Part shown: positions 18,252 to 26,416 of the stretch, piece by piece
How the letters are laid out: every line of letters starts with the position of its first letter
Numbering within the stretch: the first letter of the stretch is position 1
Source: Candidatus Sericytochromatia bacterium
GTDB lineage: Bacteria > Cyanobacteriota > Sericytochromatia > UBA7694
Direction: 5' to 3'
Length of the DNA: 64,000 nucleotides
Assembly: GCA_018780035.1 (NCBI GenBank)
Contig: JADMKE010000024.1
Span: 186,001 to 250,000 of the forward strand
Notes under the pieces: model-generated
Told to the model about the DNA's origin: nothing
Databases searched by the model: none
Seen by the model: only the letters and a program-made list of their open reading frames with translations
Position numbers and translations under genes: made by a program

Positions 18252-18257
18252 ATTATA
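18252..18257 (-). promoter_or_regulatory. Extended -10 promoter of the cyclic nucleotide-binding gene
   Basis: Reading leftward, TGGTATAAT matches an extended -10 element (TG-n-TATAAT), with TATAAT at 18252-18257. It lies about 29 bases before the ATG, giving a leader of about 22 nt. The expected -35 position reads CAATTC, which is poor but tolerable with an extended -10. Confidence 0.55.
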
Positions 18258-18311
18258 CCACTCCAAAATAATTGGAATTGAGGGAAACGCGAAATCACCA
18301 AATCAAGGGTG

Positions 18312-19106
18312 TTAAGGATTCGGGGGGCGGTGAGCCATGGAGCGGTATTCTTCGCGAAACCATTGCAGGGCCCTTTGGCCAGATGGACGGTTGCGAAAAT
18401 GGGAAATCTGCTCTTTAAGCGGGGCCGGAAAGCGACTTAAATCGGGCAGGGGAACGCTGTATTCGGCAGGAGCCAGCACGGGTGCGGCCAGCGCGGCAAA
18501 GGTCAGATCAGCGGCACTGAAGCGATTCCCACAGAAATAATTTCTGCCGTCGCTCAATAGCTGATCGGCAAAGTCAAATTCAGCTTTGATCTTGGCCAGT
18601 GAGCGCTGACTGGCCGTTTCGGTGATATTCATGGATTTGCGCATCATCACGGCCAGCGCGGGCCAAAGCAGAGGAAGAAGACTGCGCTCATTGGCGGGGC
18701 CCTTTTGGCTTAGCAATTCTCGGGCCAAACCCGGTTGCTGCAAAAGATAAAAATAAACATAGCGGCGAGTATGGGGACCGAGTTGAAGGTCAAATCGCTG
18801 TTCCAGTGCCACCACTTCTTCCCTGTTCTCACCATTTGGAAAGAGCCGCAAGGGTGGTTCAACCTGTTGGTCGAGCCAATGCAAAATAGCGGTTGAATCG
18901 GGAATGATTCCCTCTTCGGTAAAAAGACAGGGCACAGTGCGACTTCCCCCGCGTTTGAAATTGGCGAACATGTGGAAACCTGGCAGATGGTTTTCTTCAC
19001 TGTAAGAAATTTGCAAGCGGTTCAATGCCCAACGCACTTTTTCACAGTAATGGCTGACCGTGATGCTGTGTAGATGAGGGATTAGAGGGGGATGTTCGGG
19101 AGCCAT
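18312..19106 (-). CDS. Glutathione S-transferase family protein
   Basis: The 264-residue protein has a thioredoxin-like N-terminal domain (SITVSHYCEKVRWALN, with the Ser/Tyr/Cys cluster at the glutathione site; cis-Pro in SRTVPCLF; PDSTAILHWLD as the glutathione-binding Asp-Ser) and an all-helical C-terminal domain with the N-capping SAADLTFAALAAP motif. It could use glutathione or another low-molecular-weight thiol for detoxification or isomerisation. Its start lies 25 bp inside the end of the carboxyltransferase gene. It is the last gene of the five-gene leftward operon. Confidence 0.85.
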   Translation of the reverse strand: MAPEHPPLIPHLHSITVSHYCEKVRWALNRLQISYSEENHLPGFHMFANFKRGGSRTVPCLFTEEGIIPDSTAILHWLDQQVEPPLRLFPNGENREEVVALEQRFDLQLGPHTRRYVYFYLLQQPGLARELLSQKGPANERSLLPLLWPALAVMMRKSMNITETASQRSLAKIKAEFDFADQLLSDGRNYFCGNRFSAADLTFAALAAPVLAPAEYSVPLPDLSRFPAPLKEQISHFRNRPSGQRALQWFREEYRSMAHRPPNP

Positions 19107-20605
19107 TTGGGCGGAATATCCAATTGTCGTTTATTTGAAAAGCGCGTAAGGGCCTGAATCAAGATCGGTCGGGTGAGGGCCGGTTCGATAATATCGTCGA
19201 GATAGGCACTTGCAGCAGGAATAAAAGGATCATCCATGCGGCTGCCTTGGGCGTGTAACGCTTCAATGGTCTTGTGCAAAACAGGGTTGTGACCTGCAAA
19301 ACTGGACATGGCCTGATCGCTCATAATTCCAATCATGGCACCGGGCCAGGCATAGACCAAATCCCCTCCACCGACTTTGGGATTGAGTAGAAAATAGGCC
19401 CCACCAAAACAGCGACGCACAACAACACTGACCTTGAGCCCTTTGAGATGGCCTATTGCTGAGAGTGCCTGAGAGCCATAGGTTAAGATGCCTTCTCGGT
19501 GGGCAGAAGAATTGGGCATGAGACCCGGTACATCGACAAAACAGACCAAGGGGAAGTTAAAACTGCTGAGAAAATTGAGAAAACGGGCCATTTTTCGCAG
19601 GGCTTTGCTGTCGAGTGCCCCAGCCAATACCAGCGATTGATTGGCCAAAATCCCCACGGTTTGACCACCCAATTGTGCAAAGGCAGTAATTAAATTGGGA
19701 GCAAAGGCCGCCTGAACTTCGAGCAAACTGTCTTGATCAACAACCGCCTTGAGGACGGGCAGCATATCAAATGGCGCATCGGGACTTGCTGGCAAAATCT
19801 GATTTAATTCGGGTGCTTCGCGCTGTGGAGAATCGTTCGTCTGATAATGGGGGGGGCGCTCTGCTTGGGTGAGTGGTAAATAGCTGAATAATTGCCGGAC
19901 TCGGGCAATCGCTGAACTTTCGTCTGGCTCTACAAAATGCACAGCGCCTGAATGTCGGGTATGAACTTCTGGCCCGCCCAAGGCCTGCTCATCGAGCTCT
20001 TCGCCTGTTGCCGCTTTGTTGACCCCCGCACCCGCGACACACAGGGTGGAATTTTGGTCCATCACAATAAAATCAGTCAGGGTGGCGACAAAGGCCGGAG
20101 CACCAATGCAATGGCCCAGTACACAGGTGATTTGGGGCACCACCCCCGAAAGATAGACGGCTTCTTTGAGTGTTTCGGCATAACCTTCCATGATCTCCAT
20201 TCCGTCTGTCACGCGTGCACCGCCTGATTCAACCAATGAAACCAGGGGTAAACCCGATTGGCGGGCCAATCGGTAGAGTTCATTCAATTGACGGGTCTGC
20301 AAAGCGCCAATGCTGCCACCCATGGTTTCAAATTCACTGGCCCAGGCCAAAAGGGGACGACCCTGAATTTCACCTGAGGCGCAGACAATGCCATCACTGA
20401 AACTGGGCTTATCTAAACGATTGCGCACAAATCGGAATAACTCCTGTCCTGTACCAGGATCAAAGAGAACTTTCAGTCTTTCTCGCGCACTCTGACGGCC
20501 GGGTCTGTTTGGGCGTGATTGATCTGAGGTCTGAAGCCATTGCTCAGCCTGTTTGAGTCGGGCGAGATCGGTGAGTTTTTGTTTGGAAGGGTTGGGTTCT
20601 GTCAC
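19082..20605 (-). CDS. Acyl-CoA carboxylase carboxyltransferase subunit (PccB-like)
   Basis: The 507-residue protein has both carboxyltransferase lobes: an N-terminal acyl-CoA lobe (SLVESGGARVTDGMEI, GHCIGAPAFVATLTDF) and a C-terminal biotin lobe (VCFVDVPGLMPNSSAHREG, RRCFGGAYFLLNP, YAWPGAMIGIMS). This is the single-chain arrangement of propionyl-, methylcrotonyl- or acyl-CoA carboxylases and of methylmalonyl-CoA decarboxylase alpha, not the split AccA/AccD. No biotin carboxylase or biotin carrier gene is in the window. It starts with GTG at 20603-20605, three bases after the stop of a 59-aa gene. The substrate is not certain. Confidence 0.85.
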   Translation of the reverse strand: MTEPNPSKQKLTDLARLKQAEQWLQTSDQSRPNRPGRQSARERLKVLFDPGTGQELFRFVRNRLDKPSFSDGIVCASGEIQGRPLLAWASEFETMGGSIGALQTRQLNELYRLARQSGLPLVSLVESGGARVTDGMEIMEGYAETLKEAVYLSGVVPQITCVLGHCIGAPAFVATLTDFIVMDQNSTLCVAGAGVNKAATGEELDEQALGGPEVHTRHSGAVHFVEPDESSAIARVRQLFSYLPLTQAERPPHYQTNDSPQREAPELNQILPASPDAPFDMLPVLKAVVDQDSLLEVQAAFAPNLITAFAQLGGQTVGILANQSLVLAGALDSKALRKMARFLNFLSSFNFPLVCFVDVPGLMPNSSAHREGILTYGSQALSAIGHLKGLKVSVVVRRCFGGAYFLLNPKVGGGDLVYAWPGAMIGIMSDQAMSSFAGHNPVLHKTIEALHAQGSRMDDPFIPAASAYLDDIIEPALTRPILIQALTRFSNKRQLDIPPKWLPNIPL

Positions 20606-20608
20606 TGC

Positions 20609-20788
20609 TCAAGCCCGCTTCATGGCAAAGAAAAATAAAATATTGGCTGAAACAAAAAAGCCTGCAGCCAGCATCACCGCTGAGACCCAAGAAACCTGTG
20701 TGCCAACAATCAGACACAGCACCAAACCGACCATTAATTCAATCAATCCAGCTACCATTAAAAATCGGGGAGAGATTTTTGTTTTCAT
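20609..20788 (-). CDS. 59-aa two-helix membrane protein
   Basis: This short gene lies between the lipoprotein and carboxyltransferase genes. It starts at ATG 20786-20788, three bases after the TAA of the lipoprotein gene, and stops with TGA at 20609-20611, three bases before the GTG of the next gene. The product is MKTKISPRFLMVAGLIELM and onward: two hydrophobic helices (about residues 9-29 and 35-55) joined by a short loop, ending in Met-Lys-Arg-Ala. Its exact fit in the operon supports it being real. No family is recognised. Confidence 0.7.
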   Translation of the reverse strand: MKTKISPRFLMVAGLIELMVGLVLCLIVGTQVSWVSAVMLAAGFFVSANILFFFAMKRA

Positions 20789-20791
20789 GGT

Positions 20792-21073
20792 TTAAATCAA
20801 GCCAAAATTTTGACCGGGTTTACATTCGCCTCGGTAAAAAGCCCATTCTTCACAATGGGAACGATCAGTAAACAAACAGACACCCACTTGGCCCAGGTCC
20901 AAATTGCGGATTTCAAGCCGACCTTGGTGTTGGGTACAAAAAGTAGACGCAGGGTTGGCAATGGTCGGCGCGGCCGATGGGGTACCTTCAGGGCTTTTTT
21001 TTCCCGTGGGGCCCAGCACAATCACAGGTGTACAGCCCAATAAAAGCAAAAGAGAGATCCAAATGGGTTTCAT
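20792..21073 (-). CDS. DUF333-type lipoprotein
   Basis: The 93-residue protein has a short lipoprotein signal with lipobox LLGC (lipidated Cys14), a Pro/Ser/Thr linker, and a C-terminal Cys-containing domain (TFCTQHQGRL, GQVGVCLFTDRSHCEEWAF, YRGEC). The pattern Cys-x-x-x-Gly-Gly/Arg ... Cys-x-F ... Cys-x-E-W is that of the DUF333 family, sometimes called putative hemolysin, whose role is unknown. Its ATG overlaps the stop of the SDR gene in an ATGA, indicating translational coupling. Confidence 0.78.
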   Translation of the reverse strand: MKPIWISLLLLLGCTPVIVLGPTGKKSPEGTPSAAPTIANPASTFCTQHQGRLEIRNLDLGQVGVCLFTDRSHCEEWAFYRGECKPGQNFGLI

Positions 21074-21912
21074 GCATCAGCCAGCCCGGTCATTTGCAAA
21101 CTGAGGTCCCAGAGACGCTCTTGCAAAACTTCGTTATATGAGATTTTTGAAGATTTGACAGCTTTGCAATTGTCAAAATAGCGGCCACTGTCGGGGCTGA
21201 GCTGATTGCTTGTGGCCAGATACACCATGGTTTCGGCTCCTTTTTCAGGGCTGATCATGAATTTTTGGATCACTTTGGCAAAAGGCTGAGTCCAGGCTGC
21301 TCCTTTGCTCCAAATATCTGTGGCCACGACACCCGGATGTAGGCAATTGGCAGTAACACCCGTGCCTGCCAAGCGACGGTCCAGAGCATAGGTGAAGAGA
21401 ACATTGGCCAATTTGGACTGTGCATAGGCGTTCATCAGGCTAAAATGTTCTTCGCCTTGTAAATTGGCGAAGTCGATTACGGCTTGAAAATGCCCCACCG
21501 AAGCCACGTTTATGATCCGGGCAGGTGCGCTGTTTTTGAGCAGATCGAGCAGGAGGTGGGTTAAAAGAAAATACGAAAGATGGTTGAGTGCCCAGGTATT
21601 TTCATAACCATCCACAGTCAATTCGCGTTTGGCAAAAACCGCACCGGCATTGTTGATCAACACATCGAGCTGGTCTGTGCGCTCGCGCAGGTCGCGGGCC
21701 AATTGGCGCACCTGGGCCTGCTCTGAGAGATCGGCCAACAAATATTCGATTTGGCCCTCTGTTTGGCGTTTCAGTTCTTGCACCACATTCAGCGTTTTTT
21801 CTGGATTGCGGCCAACCAAGATCACCCGGGCACCCCGCGAGGCCAATTCTCGGGCACAGACCTTGCCAATCCCCGCTGTGGCCCCCGTGACCAAACAGAC
21901 TTTTCCCTCCAT
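21070..21912 (-). CDS. Short-chain dehydrogenase, retinol dehydrogenase-like
   Basis: The 280-residue classical SDR has the cofactor motif TGATAGIG at residues 9-16, ADL at 60-62, NNAG at 87-90, Ser138 and the catalytic Tyr163-x3-Lys167 (YAQSK). Arg residues after strand 2 (VGRNPEK) favour NADP(H). The closest general type is the retinol dehydrogenase/WW-domain oxidoreductase-like group, which acts on hydrophobic aldehydes or ketones. The start has an AGGAGG ribosome site. It is the first gene of the overlapping operon that runs to the GST gene. Confidence 0.87.
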   Translation of the reverse strand: MEGKVCLVTGATAGIGKVCARELASRGARVILVGRNPEKTLNVVQELKRQTEGQIEYLLADLSEQAQVRQLARDLRERTDQLDVLINNAGAVFAKRELTVDGYENTWALNHLSYFLLTHLLLDLLKNSAPARIINVASVGHFQAVIDFANLQGEEHFSLMNAYAQSKLANVLFTYALDRRLAGTGVTANCLHPGVVATDIWSKGAAWTQPFAKVIQKFMISPEKGAETMVYLATSNQLSPDSGRYFDNCKAVKSSKISYNEVLQERLWDLSLQMTGLADA

Positions 21913-21955
21913 TTGATTGCCTCCTGTTTAAACCTAGACACACCTTAACATGTTT

Positions 21956-23875
21956 TTACTCTAAATACAGGTTGAGGCGGGTATTTGCGCCCCCAAATCC
22001 ATCGGGTTCAATATTTTCACATTCAGGATCGGGAATCCAGCGTTGACCATTTACCACAAATTTATAGGCGTAAATGCCTTTAAAAGGAAAGACTTTTTCC
22101 AAGATCCAGGTTGAGGTATTGGGGATGCGTGTTAAAAAAGCGCGGTCGGCCTTCCAATCGGTAAATTCTCCTGCCACTGCCACACTCTCAGCCTGGGGAT
22201 CGTCGTAGTAAAATGTCACTTTGCGACCTTCTACATGGGGGGATGAACCACGTTTGACACCCCTGCGGTAGCGGTCGTTTTCGGCCTCTTTGACACATTT
22301 GCGGGGATGAATCAACCCATGGCCCTGTTTTTCGATTGCGATATTAAAAATTTTATCCGTGGTGGAAGTCAAAATTTGTTTGATCCGGCGTGGGCTCAAA
22401 TCGGGATTGGCTTCAAACATTTGGGCAATAATCGAACAGACAATGGGCGCAGAAAACGAGGTGCCGTCAACATGTTGGTAGTGCATGCCAACAATTTTTT
22501 GCTCACGCAGGCGGTTCTGAATCCGATTGCGCATATCTGTGATAGGCAAAGTCAGTATTTCAGGTCCAAAGGGCAGATCTTCCAATTGCTCGCGTACGGC
22601 ATCCGGCAGGGCCTGATCGCTGAGCTTATTGAGTTTGCTCAGGGCTTCGGCTTCGCGATAGAGACTGGTTTCGGGCAAAATCGGAGCAGCCACCCAGATT
22701 CCAGGTGCAATTAACTCTGGTTTCATCAGTCCATCTATCGTGGGGCCATAACTGGAATGGTACATATCGTAATAATGGCGGCTGAGTTTGTTTTTATCGT
22801 CAAAGCCTCCTACAGTAATCACCGAAGGCGCATTGGCTGGAGGGGTAATTGCATTATCGGGGGAATTGCCATCGTTACCTGCTGCGACCACCACCACCAC
22901 GCCTGCCTGCCAAAGGGCTTCGGCCATTTGGGTCAGGGCATTGTCGAGATAGGACTCTTCACGGCCCTCACCCAACGAAATATTGACAACCCGAATATTG
23001 TATTCTCTGTGGTTTTCCAAGACCCATTTTAGCCCTTTAATCATATACTCGGTCTTGATACAACCCTGTCTGTCAGTGGCTTTGAGCAGTACCACATTGG
23101 CGTTGCTGGCAATGCCTTTGTAGAGGCTATTGGAGAGATAACCATTGCCAGCGGCAGAAACCGTGGTCTGCATGCCGTGCCAAGAATTGTCTTGGGGAAT
23201 GCCAAAATCATCGTAGTCGGGGTCGGGAATATTGACATACGCCAAGACCCTGTTGTTGGGCATGGTCAAATCCGGGTGGGGATAAAAGCCCGAATCCAAA
23301 AAGGCAATGGTCACGCCTTTGCCGGTATACCGGGAGACGGCGTTGAGGCGCAGGGGGGTCGGAATAATTTCATAATCTTTTTGATTGTAAATCGGAAAAA
23401 AACCGCTGAGCTCAGAGACCAAACCCTCGTTGGGGTATTTATTTGAGAGCAAGAAAATGTCTTGGGGAGTTAGTCTACTCCCATCGGGATGTCGAAATAA
23501 CTCAATTTGAGTCACGCGGTCGGTTAACGAGAGATATTCATCGAGTACCTCACTGCTCTCTTCGTCGATCAAGATATAGCGGTCGGGCTCGGGACCATGT
23601 TGGTAAACTTTGAGCTGGATTCTGCCATCATCACGGTGGATCACATCTTCGATGATCAAATCACAGATGGCTTGGGCCCGAACCGGGGTGCCATAATACA
23701 ACATCAAAATACAGAGATCATGTAAAACATGCCACTGTTCTTGGCGTTTGATTTTTTCCAAGAGTTCAAGTTTATGCTGTTTCCACTGTTTGTCGAGCGG
23801 TTTGTACTGCCGAGAGCGCAGGGTTGCGATATAGGCGCCAATATAGGCTTTGATCAGGTGTTGCAAACTGTCCAT
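21956..23875 (-). CDS. Intracellular subtilase with recombinase-like N-terminus and glycogen-binding C-terminus
   Basis: The 639-residue protein has no signal peptide. Residues 180-525 form a subtilisin (S8) domain with Asp194 (AFLDSG), His233 (SWHGMQTT), oxyanion Asn334 (AAGNDG) and Ser473 (DGTSFSAP). Residues about 552-639 form an AMPK/CBM48-like carbohydrate-binding domain (VAVAGEFTDWKADRA, YAYKFVVNGQRW). Residues about 48-145 resemble the first half of a tyrosine recombinase core: MLYYGTPVRAQAICDLIIED, with Arg65 where the first catalytic Arg would lie, then a beta hairpin and ELFRHPDGSRLTPQDI; the His-x-x-Arg and Tyr half is absent. It lies 27 bp after a zinc-ribbon gene. The protease call is firm; the N-terminal relation is inference. 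Confidence 0.85.
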   Translation of the reverse strand: MDSLQHLIKAYIGAYIATLRSRQYKPLDKQWKQHKLELLEKIKRQEQWHVLHDLCILMLYYGTPVRAQAICDLIIEDVIHRDDGRIQLKVYQHGPEPDRYILIDEESSEVLDEYLSLTDRVTQIELFRHPDGSRLTPQDIFLLSNKYPNEGLVSELSGFFPIYNQKDYEIIPTPLRLNAVSRYTGKGVTIAFLDSGFYPHPDLTMPNNRVLAYVNIPDPDYDDFGIPQDNSWHGMQTTVSAAGNGYLSNSLYKGIASNANVVLLKATDRQGCIKTEYMIKGLKWVLENHREYNIRVVNISLGEGREESYLDNALTQMAEALWQAGVVVVVAAGNDGNSPDNAITPPANAPSVITVGGFDDKNKLSRHYYDMYHSSYGPTIDGLMKPELIAPGIWVAAPILPETSLYREAEALSKLNKLSDQALPDAVREQLEDLPFGPEILTLPITDMRNRIQNRLREQKIVGMHYQHVDGTSFSAPIVCSIIAQMFEANPDLSPRRIKQILTSTTDKIFNIAIEKQGHGLIHPRKCVKEAENDRYRRGVKRGSSPHVEGRKVTFYYDDPQAESVAVAGEFTDWKADRAFLTRIPNTSTWILEKVFPFKGIYAYKFVVNGQRWIPDPECENIEPDGFGGANTRLNLYLE

Positions 23876-23902
23876 GGCATTAACTTTCTATTTGATCATT
23901 TG

Positions 23903-24121
23903 CTATTTGATCACTTTGTGGGCAATCAAGGCCTGGTAATATTCAACAGCTTTGGGGCAGGAACCATCCGATTCAATCCAGCGCGGGTTGTGGCTGGTGA
24001 TCAGCTCCAAAATCTGTTTTTCGACATTTTTATGAAAAGGGATGATTGCATCATCCACTTCCCGCTCACAAACCGGGCAGACGTAGCGGTTGTCGAGGCG
24101 GCTGTCCGAGTGTAACTCCAT
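23903..24121 (-). CDS. Small Cys-x-x-Cys zinc-ribbon-like protein
   Basis: This is a 72-residue protein. A CPVCEREVDD motif near the N-terminus is followed by a helix (EKQILELITSHNPRWIE) and DGSCPKAVEYYQAL. A second cysteine partner for Cys in DGSC is not obvious, so a half-degraded zinc ribbon is possible. It sits 27 bp ahead of the subtilase gene in the same direction, so the two are probably co-transcribed and functionally linked. The family is not recognised. Confidence 0.65.
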   Translation of the reverse strand: MELHSDSRLDNRYVCPVCEREVDDAIIPFHKNVEKQILELITSHNPRWIESDGSCPKAVEYYQALIAHKVIK

Positions 24122-24185
24122 GCAACGCTCCTTGGATTTTTAACGATCCTAATCTTAGCACAAGCAGTCTGCTGACGAAAAAATA

Positions 24186-24205
24186 CCCCCAGTTTTCACT
24201 GGGGG
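24186..24205 (-). terminator. Terminator of the SnoaL-like gene
   Basis: A perfect 8-bp stem (CCCCCAGT / ACTGGGGG) with a 4-nt loop is followed, reading leftward, by TATTTTTTCG. It lies 39 bp past the stop of the SnoaL-like gene and separates it from the zinc-ribbon/subtilase operon. Confidence 0.85.
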
Positions 24206-24243
24206 CAGTTGGGGAGAAGTTAGAATTCAGAACGAATAATGAA

Positions 24244-24603
24244 TTAACCTTTGTTGTAATAAAAGCGCTCGTTGACGACTTTTCCGTCTTTCCAGGTCTG
24301 TACGGCCACCTGCTGCATTTTCGTGCGGAAACCACCTTGAAAAGTCAGGTCCATCCAATTTTCGATCATGGCCACTCCGGTTTCATCGTTCCAGGCTAAA
24401 TTGCTGATACCCCCATCATGGAATGCTTCAACGCTGCCCAGAAAAGCCACTTCACGCTCGCGGTTGGCTGCTTTGCCCACGGTCGGAGCTTCGTTGTTTT
24501 CTTGCATCACCACATCTTCGGCATAAAAATGGTCAAATGCGTCTAATAATTGGCCACTAAAAATTTGGTTATAAAGGGTTGTGACATCGTCTTTTAAACT
24601 CAT
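24244..24603 (-). CDS. SnoaL-like / NTF2-fold protein
   Basis: The 119-residue protein has the cone-shaped NTF2-like layout: an N-terminal helix pair (LYNQIFSGQLLDAFDHFYAEDVVM), a conserved Glu-Asn after it, then a curved sheet ending in VQTWKDGKVVNERFYYNKG. SnoaL-like proteins are isomerases, cyclases or ligand binders; no specific catalytic residues can be assigned. The start has AGGAG upstream. It has its own promoter and terminator and so is monocistronic. Confidence 0.75.
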   Translation of the reverse strand: MSLKDDVTTLYNQIFSGQLLDAFDHFYAEDVVMQENNEAPTVGKAANREREVAFLGSVEAFHDGGISNLAWNDETGVAMIENWMDLTFQGGFRTKMQQVAVQTWKDGKVVNERFYYNKG

Positions 24604-24654
24604 ATTTCGACTCTCCTAAAATCTGTAATTGAATTGGATACGTTTAATAATTTA

Positions 24655-24683
24655 ACTATATCATCCAAGTTTGAATAGTTCAA
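24655..24683 (-). promoter_or_regulatory. Promoter of the SnoaL-like gene
   Basis: Reading leftward: TTGAAC (24678-24683), a 17-bp spacer, then TATAGT (24655-24660), a good sigma-70-type pair about 50 bases before the ATG. The -35 is part of the inverted repeat TTGAA-TAG-TTCAA (24671-24683), which could also bind a regulator. Confidence 0.6.
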
Positions 24684-24797
24684 TATTAAACCAATTATTT
24701 TTTTAATTATTTTTTTTGGTGTACACTTAAATTTCTTAACTGCAATAGGCCAGAAAATTCAGGCATTTTGCGCTCTTGGAAAAAAGGAGAACCCGAC

Positions 24798-26405
24798 ATG
24801 CGCAAGTTTTTTTTTATCGGCGTTGTGGTTGCCCTCGCCATTATTGGTTTGGGATATCTGGTTTTGCCGCCACTCTATCATCCCTTTCACAGCACCCTCA
24901 GCGCGGTATTGGGAATTTTGATTGCAATCGGTTTAAATGATGCTTTTCAAACCAAACACACCATTCGCCGCAATTTTCCCATCCTGGGCAATATGCGCTA
25001 CATTCTTGAAGAAGTCCGGCCTGAAATCAACCAGTATTTTATTGAATCCAATACCAATGGCGCTCCGTTTAATCGCCTGCAACGCTCTTTGATTTATCAG
25101 CGGGCCAAAAGTGAAACCAGCACTTTGCCATTTGGCACCCAACTTGATGTCTATCAAATCGGCTATGAATGGGTCGGACACTCTCTTTTACCTGTGCACG
25201 TCGATCCGACCTCTCTGCGGGTGACTGTTGGCAGCAAAGACTGCAGCCAACCTTATAGCGCAAGTATTTTTAATATCTCAGCCATGAGTTATGGCTCACT
25301 GAGTAAAAATGCTGTCCTGGCACTCAATGGTGGAGCCAAAGATGGCAATTTTGCTCACAATACAGGTGAGGGTGGCCTCAGCCCCTATCATCTTGAACTG
25401 GGAGGCGATATTATTTGGCAAATTGGCACAGGTTATTTTGGCTGTCGCAATGCAGATGGGACTTTTTCTGCTGAGATGTTTGCCGAAAAAGCCAAACACA
25501 AAAATGTCAAAATGATTGAAATTAAACTCTCTCAGGGGGCTAAACCTGGCCACGGTGGCATTTTGCCAGCCAAAAAAGTCACGCCTGAAATCAGCCAGAT
25601 TCGCAATGTACCCATGGGCCAAGATGTAATCTCTCCGCCTCGCCACAGTGCCTTTTCCACGCCCCTGGAATTGATTCAATTTATTCAGCAATTGCGCACT
25701 CTTTCAGGCGGAAAACCAGTTGGGTTTAAACTCTGCCTGGGCAAACTCTATGAATTTATGGCGATCTGTAAAGCGATGGTGCAAACCGGAATTGTGCCAG
25801 ATTTTATCACTGTTGATGGTGCTGAAGGTGGGACAGGTGCCGCGCCTTTGGAGTTTTCAAATAATTTGGGAGTGCCAGGTGTAGAAGGCTTGGTTTTAAT
25901 TCACAATTGCCTCAAAGGCTTTGGCTTACGCGATCAGATCAAAATTATTTATTCTGGCAAAGTGACAACCGGCTTTGATGTGATCAATAAAATTGCGGTT
26001 GGGGCAGATATGTTAAACTCTGCCCGCGGGATGATGATCTCGATTGGCTGTATTCAGGCCTTGCGCTGCAATACCAACGATTGTCCAACCGGTGTCGCCA
26101 CCCAAGAGCCCCATTTGGTGGCTGGCCTGCATATTGGTGATAAACGCATTCGCGTGACCAGCTTTCATCAGAAGACAGTCGAAAGTGCTGCCGAACTGAT
26201 GGGAGCCATGGGCTTTGACCGCCTAGAATTGCTCAAACCACGCCATGTTTATCGCAGAATCAGCCCGTCTCATGTTATGAATTATGAAGAAATTTATGAA
26301 TACATCAAAATGGGCGATTTTTTCAAAGAGGAGTTGCCCGAAAGTTATAAAAAGGCCTTTTTTAATGCGACAGCAGAGAGTTTTGAACCTGCGATTAAGG
26401 TTTAA
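24798..26405 (+). CDS. FMN-binding glutamate synthase-like membrane protein
   Basis: The 535-residue protein has two N-terminal membrane helices (about residues 3-24 and 31-47) and then the FMN-binding central domain of glutamate synthase large subunits: ISAMSYGSLSKNAVLAL, KPGHGGILPAKKV, VDGAEGGTGAAPLEF, and the [3Fe-4S] cysteines at about 418, 424 and 429 (C-x5-C-x4-C in GCIQALRCNTNDCP). It lacks the glutaminase domain, like YerD-type proteins. It probably acts as a membrane-anchored flavin and iron-sulfur oxidoreductase whose substrate is unknown. I chose ATG 24798 because AAGGAG lies eight bases upstream. Confidence 0.85.
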   Translation: MRKFFFIGVVVALAIIGLGYLVLPPLYHPFHSTLSAVLGILIAIGLNDAFQTKHTIRRNFPILGNMRYILEEVRPEINQYFIESNTNGAPFNRLQRSLIYQRAKSETSTLPFGTQLDVYQIGYEWVGHSLLPVHVDPTSLRVTVGSKDCSQPYSASIFNISAMSYGSLSKNAVLALNGGAKDGNFAHNTGEGGLSPYHLELGGDIIWQIGTGYFGCRNADGTFSAEMFAEKAKHKNVKMIEIKLSQGAKPGHGGILPAKKVTPEISQIRNVPMGQDVISPPRHSAFSTPLELIQFIQQLRTLSGGKPVGFKLCLGKLYEFMAICKAMVQTGIVPDFITVDGAEGGTGAAPLEFSNNLGVPGVEGLVLIHNCLKGFGLRDQIKIIYSGKVTTGFDVINKIAVGADMLNSARGMMISIGCIQALRCNTNDCPTGVATQEPHLVAGLHIGDKRIRVTSFHQKTVESAAELMGAMGFDRLELLKPRHVYRRISPSHVMNYEEIYEYIKMGDFFKEELPESYKKAFFNATAESFEPAIKV

Positions 26406-26416
26406 ATCGAAAGGGG

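Noticed and set aside
20553-20795. An 80-codon rightward frame over the 59-aa gene
   Set aside because: The leftward 59-aa frame fits exactly between two coupled genes and encodes two membrane helices. The rightward frame has no ribosome site and no family.
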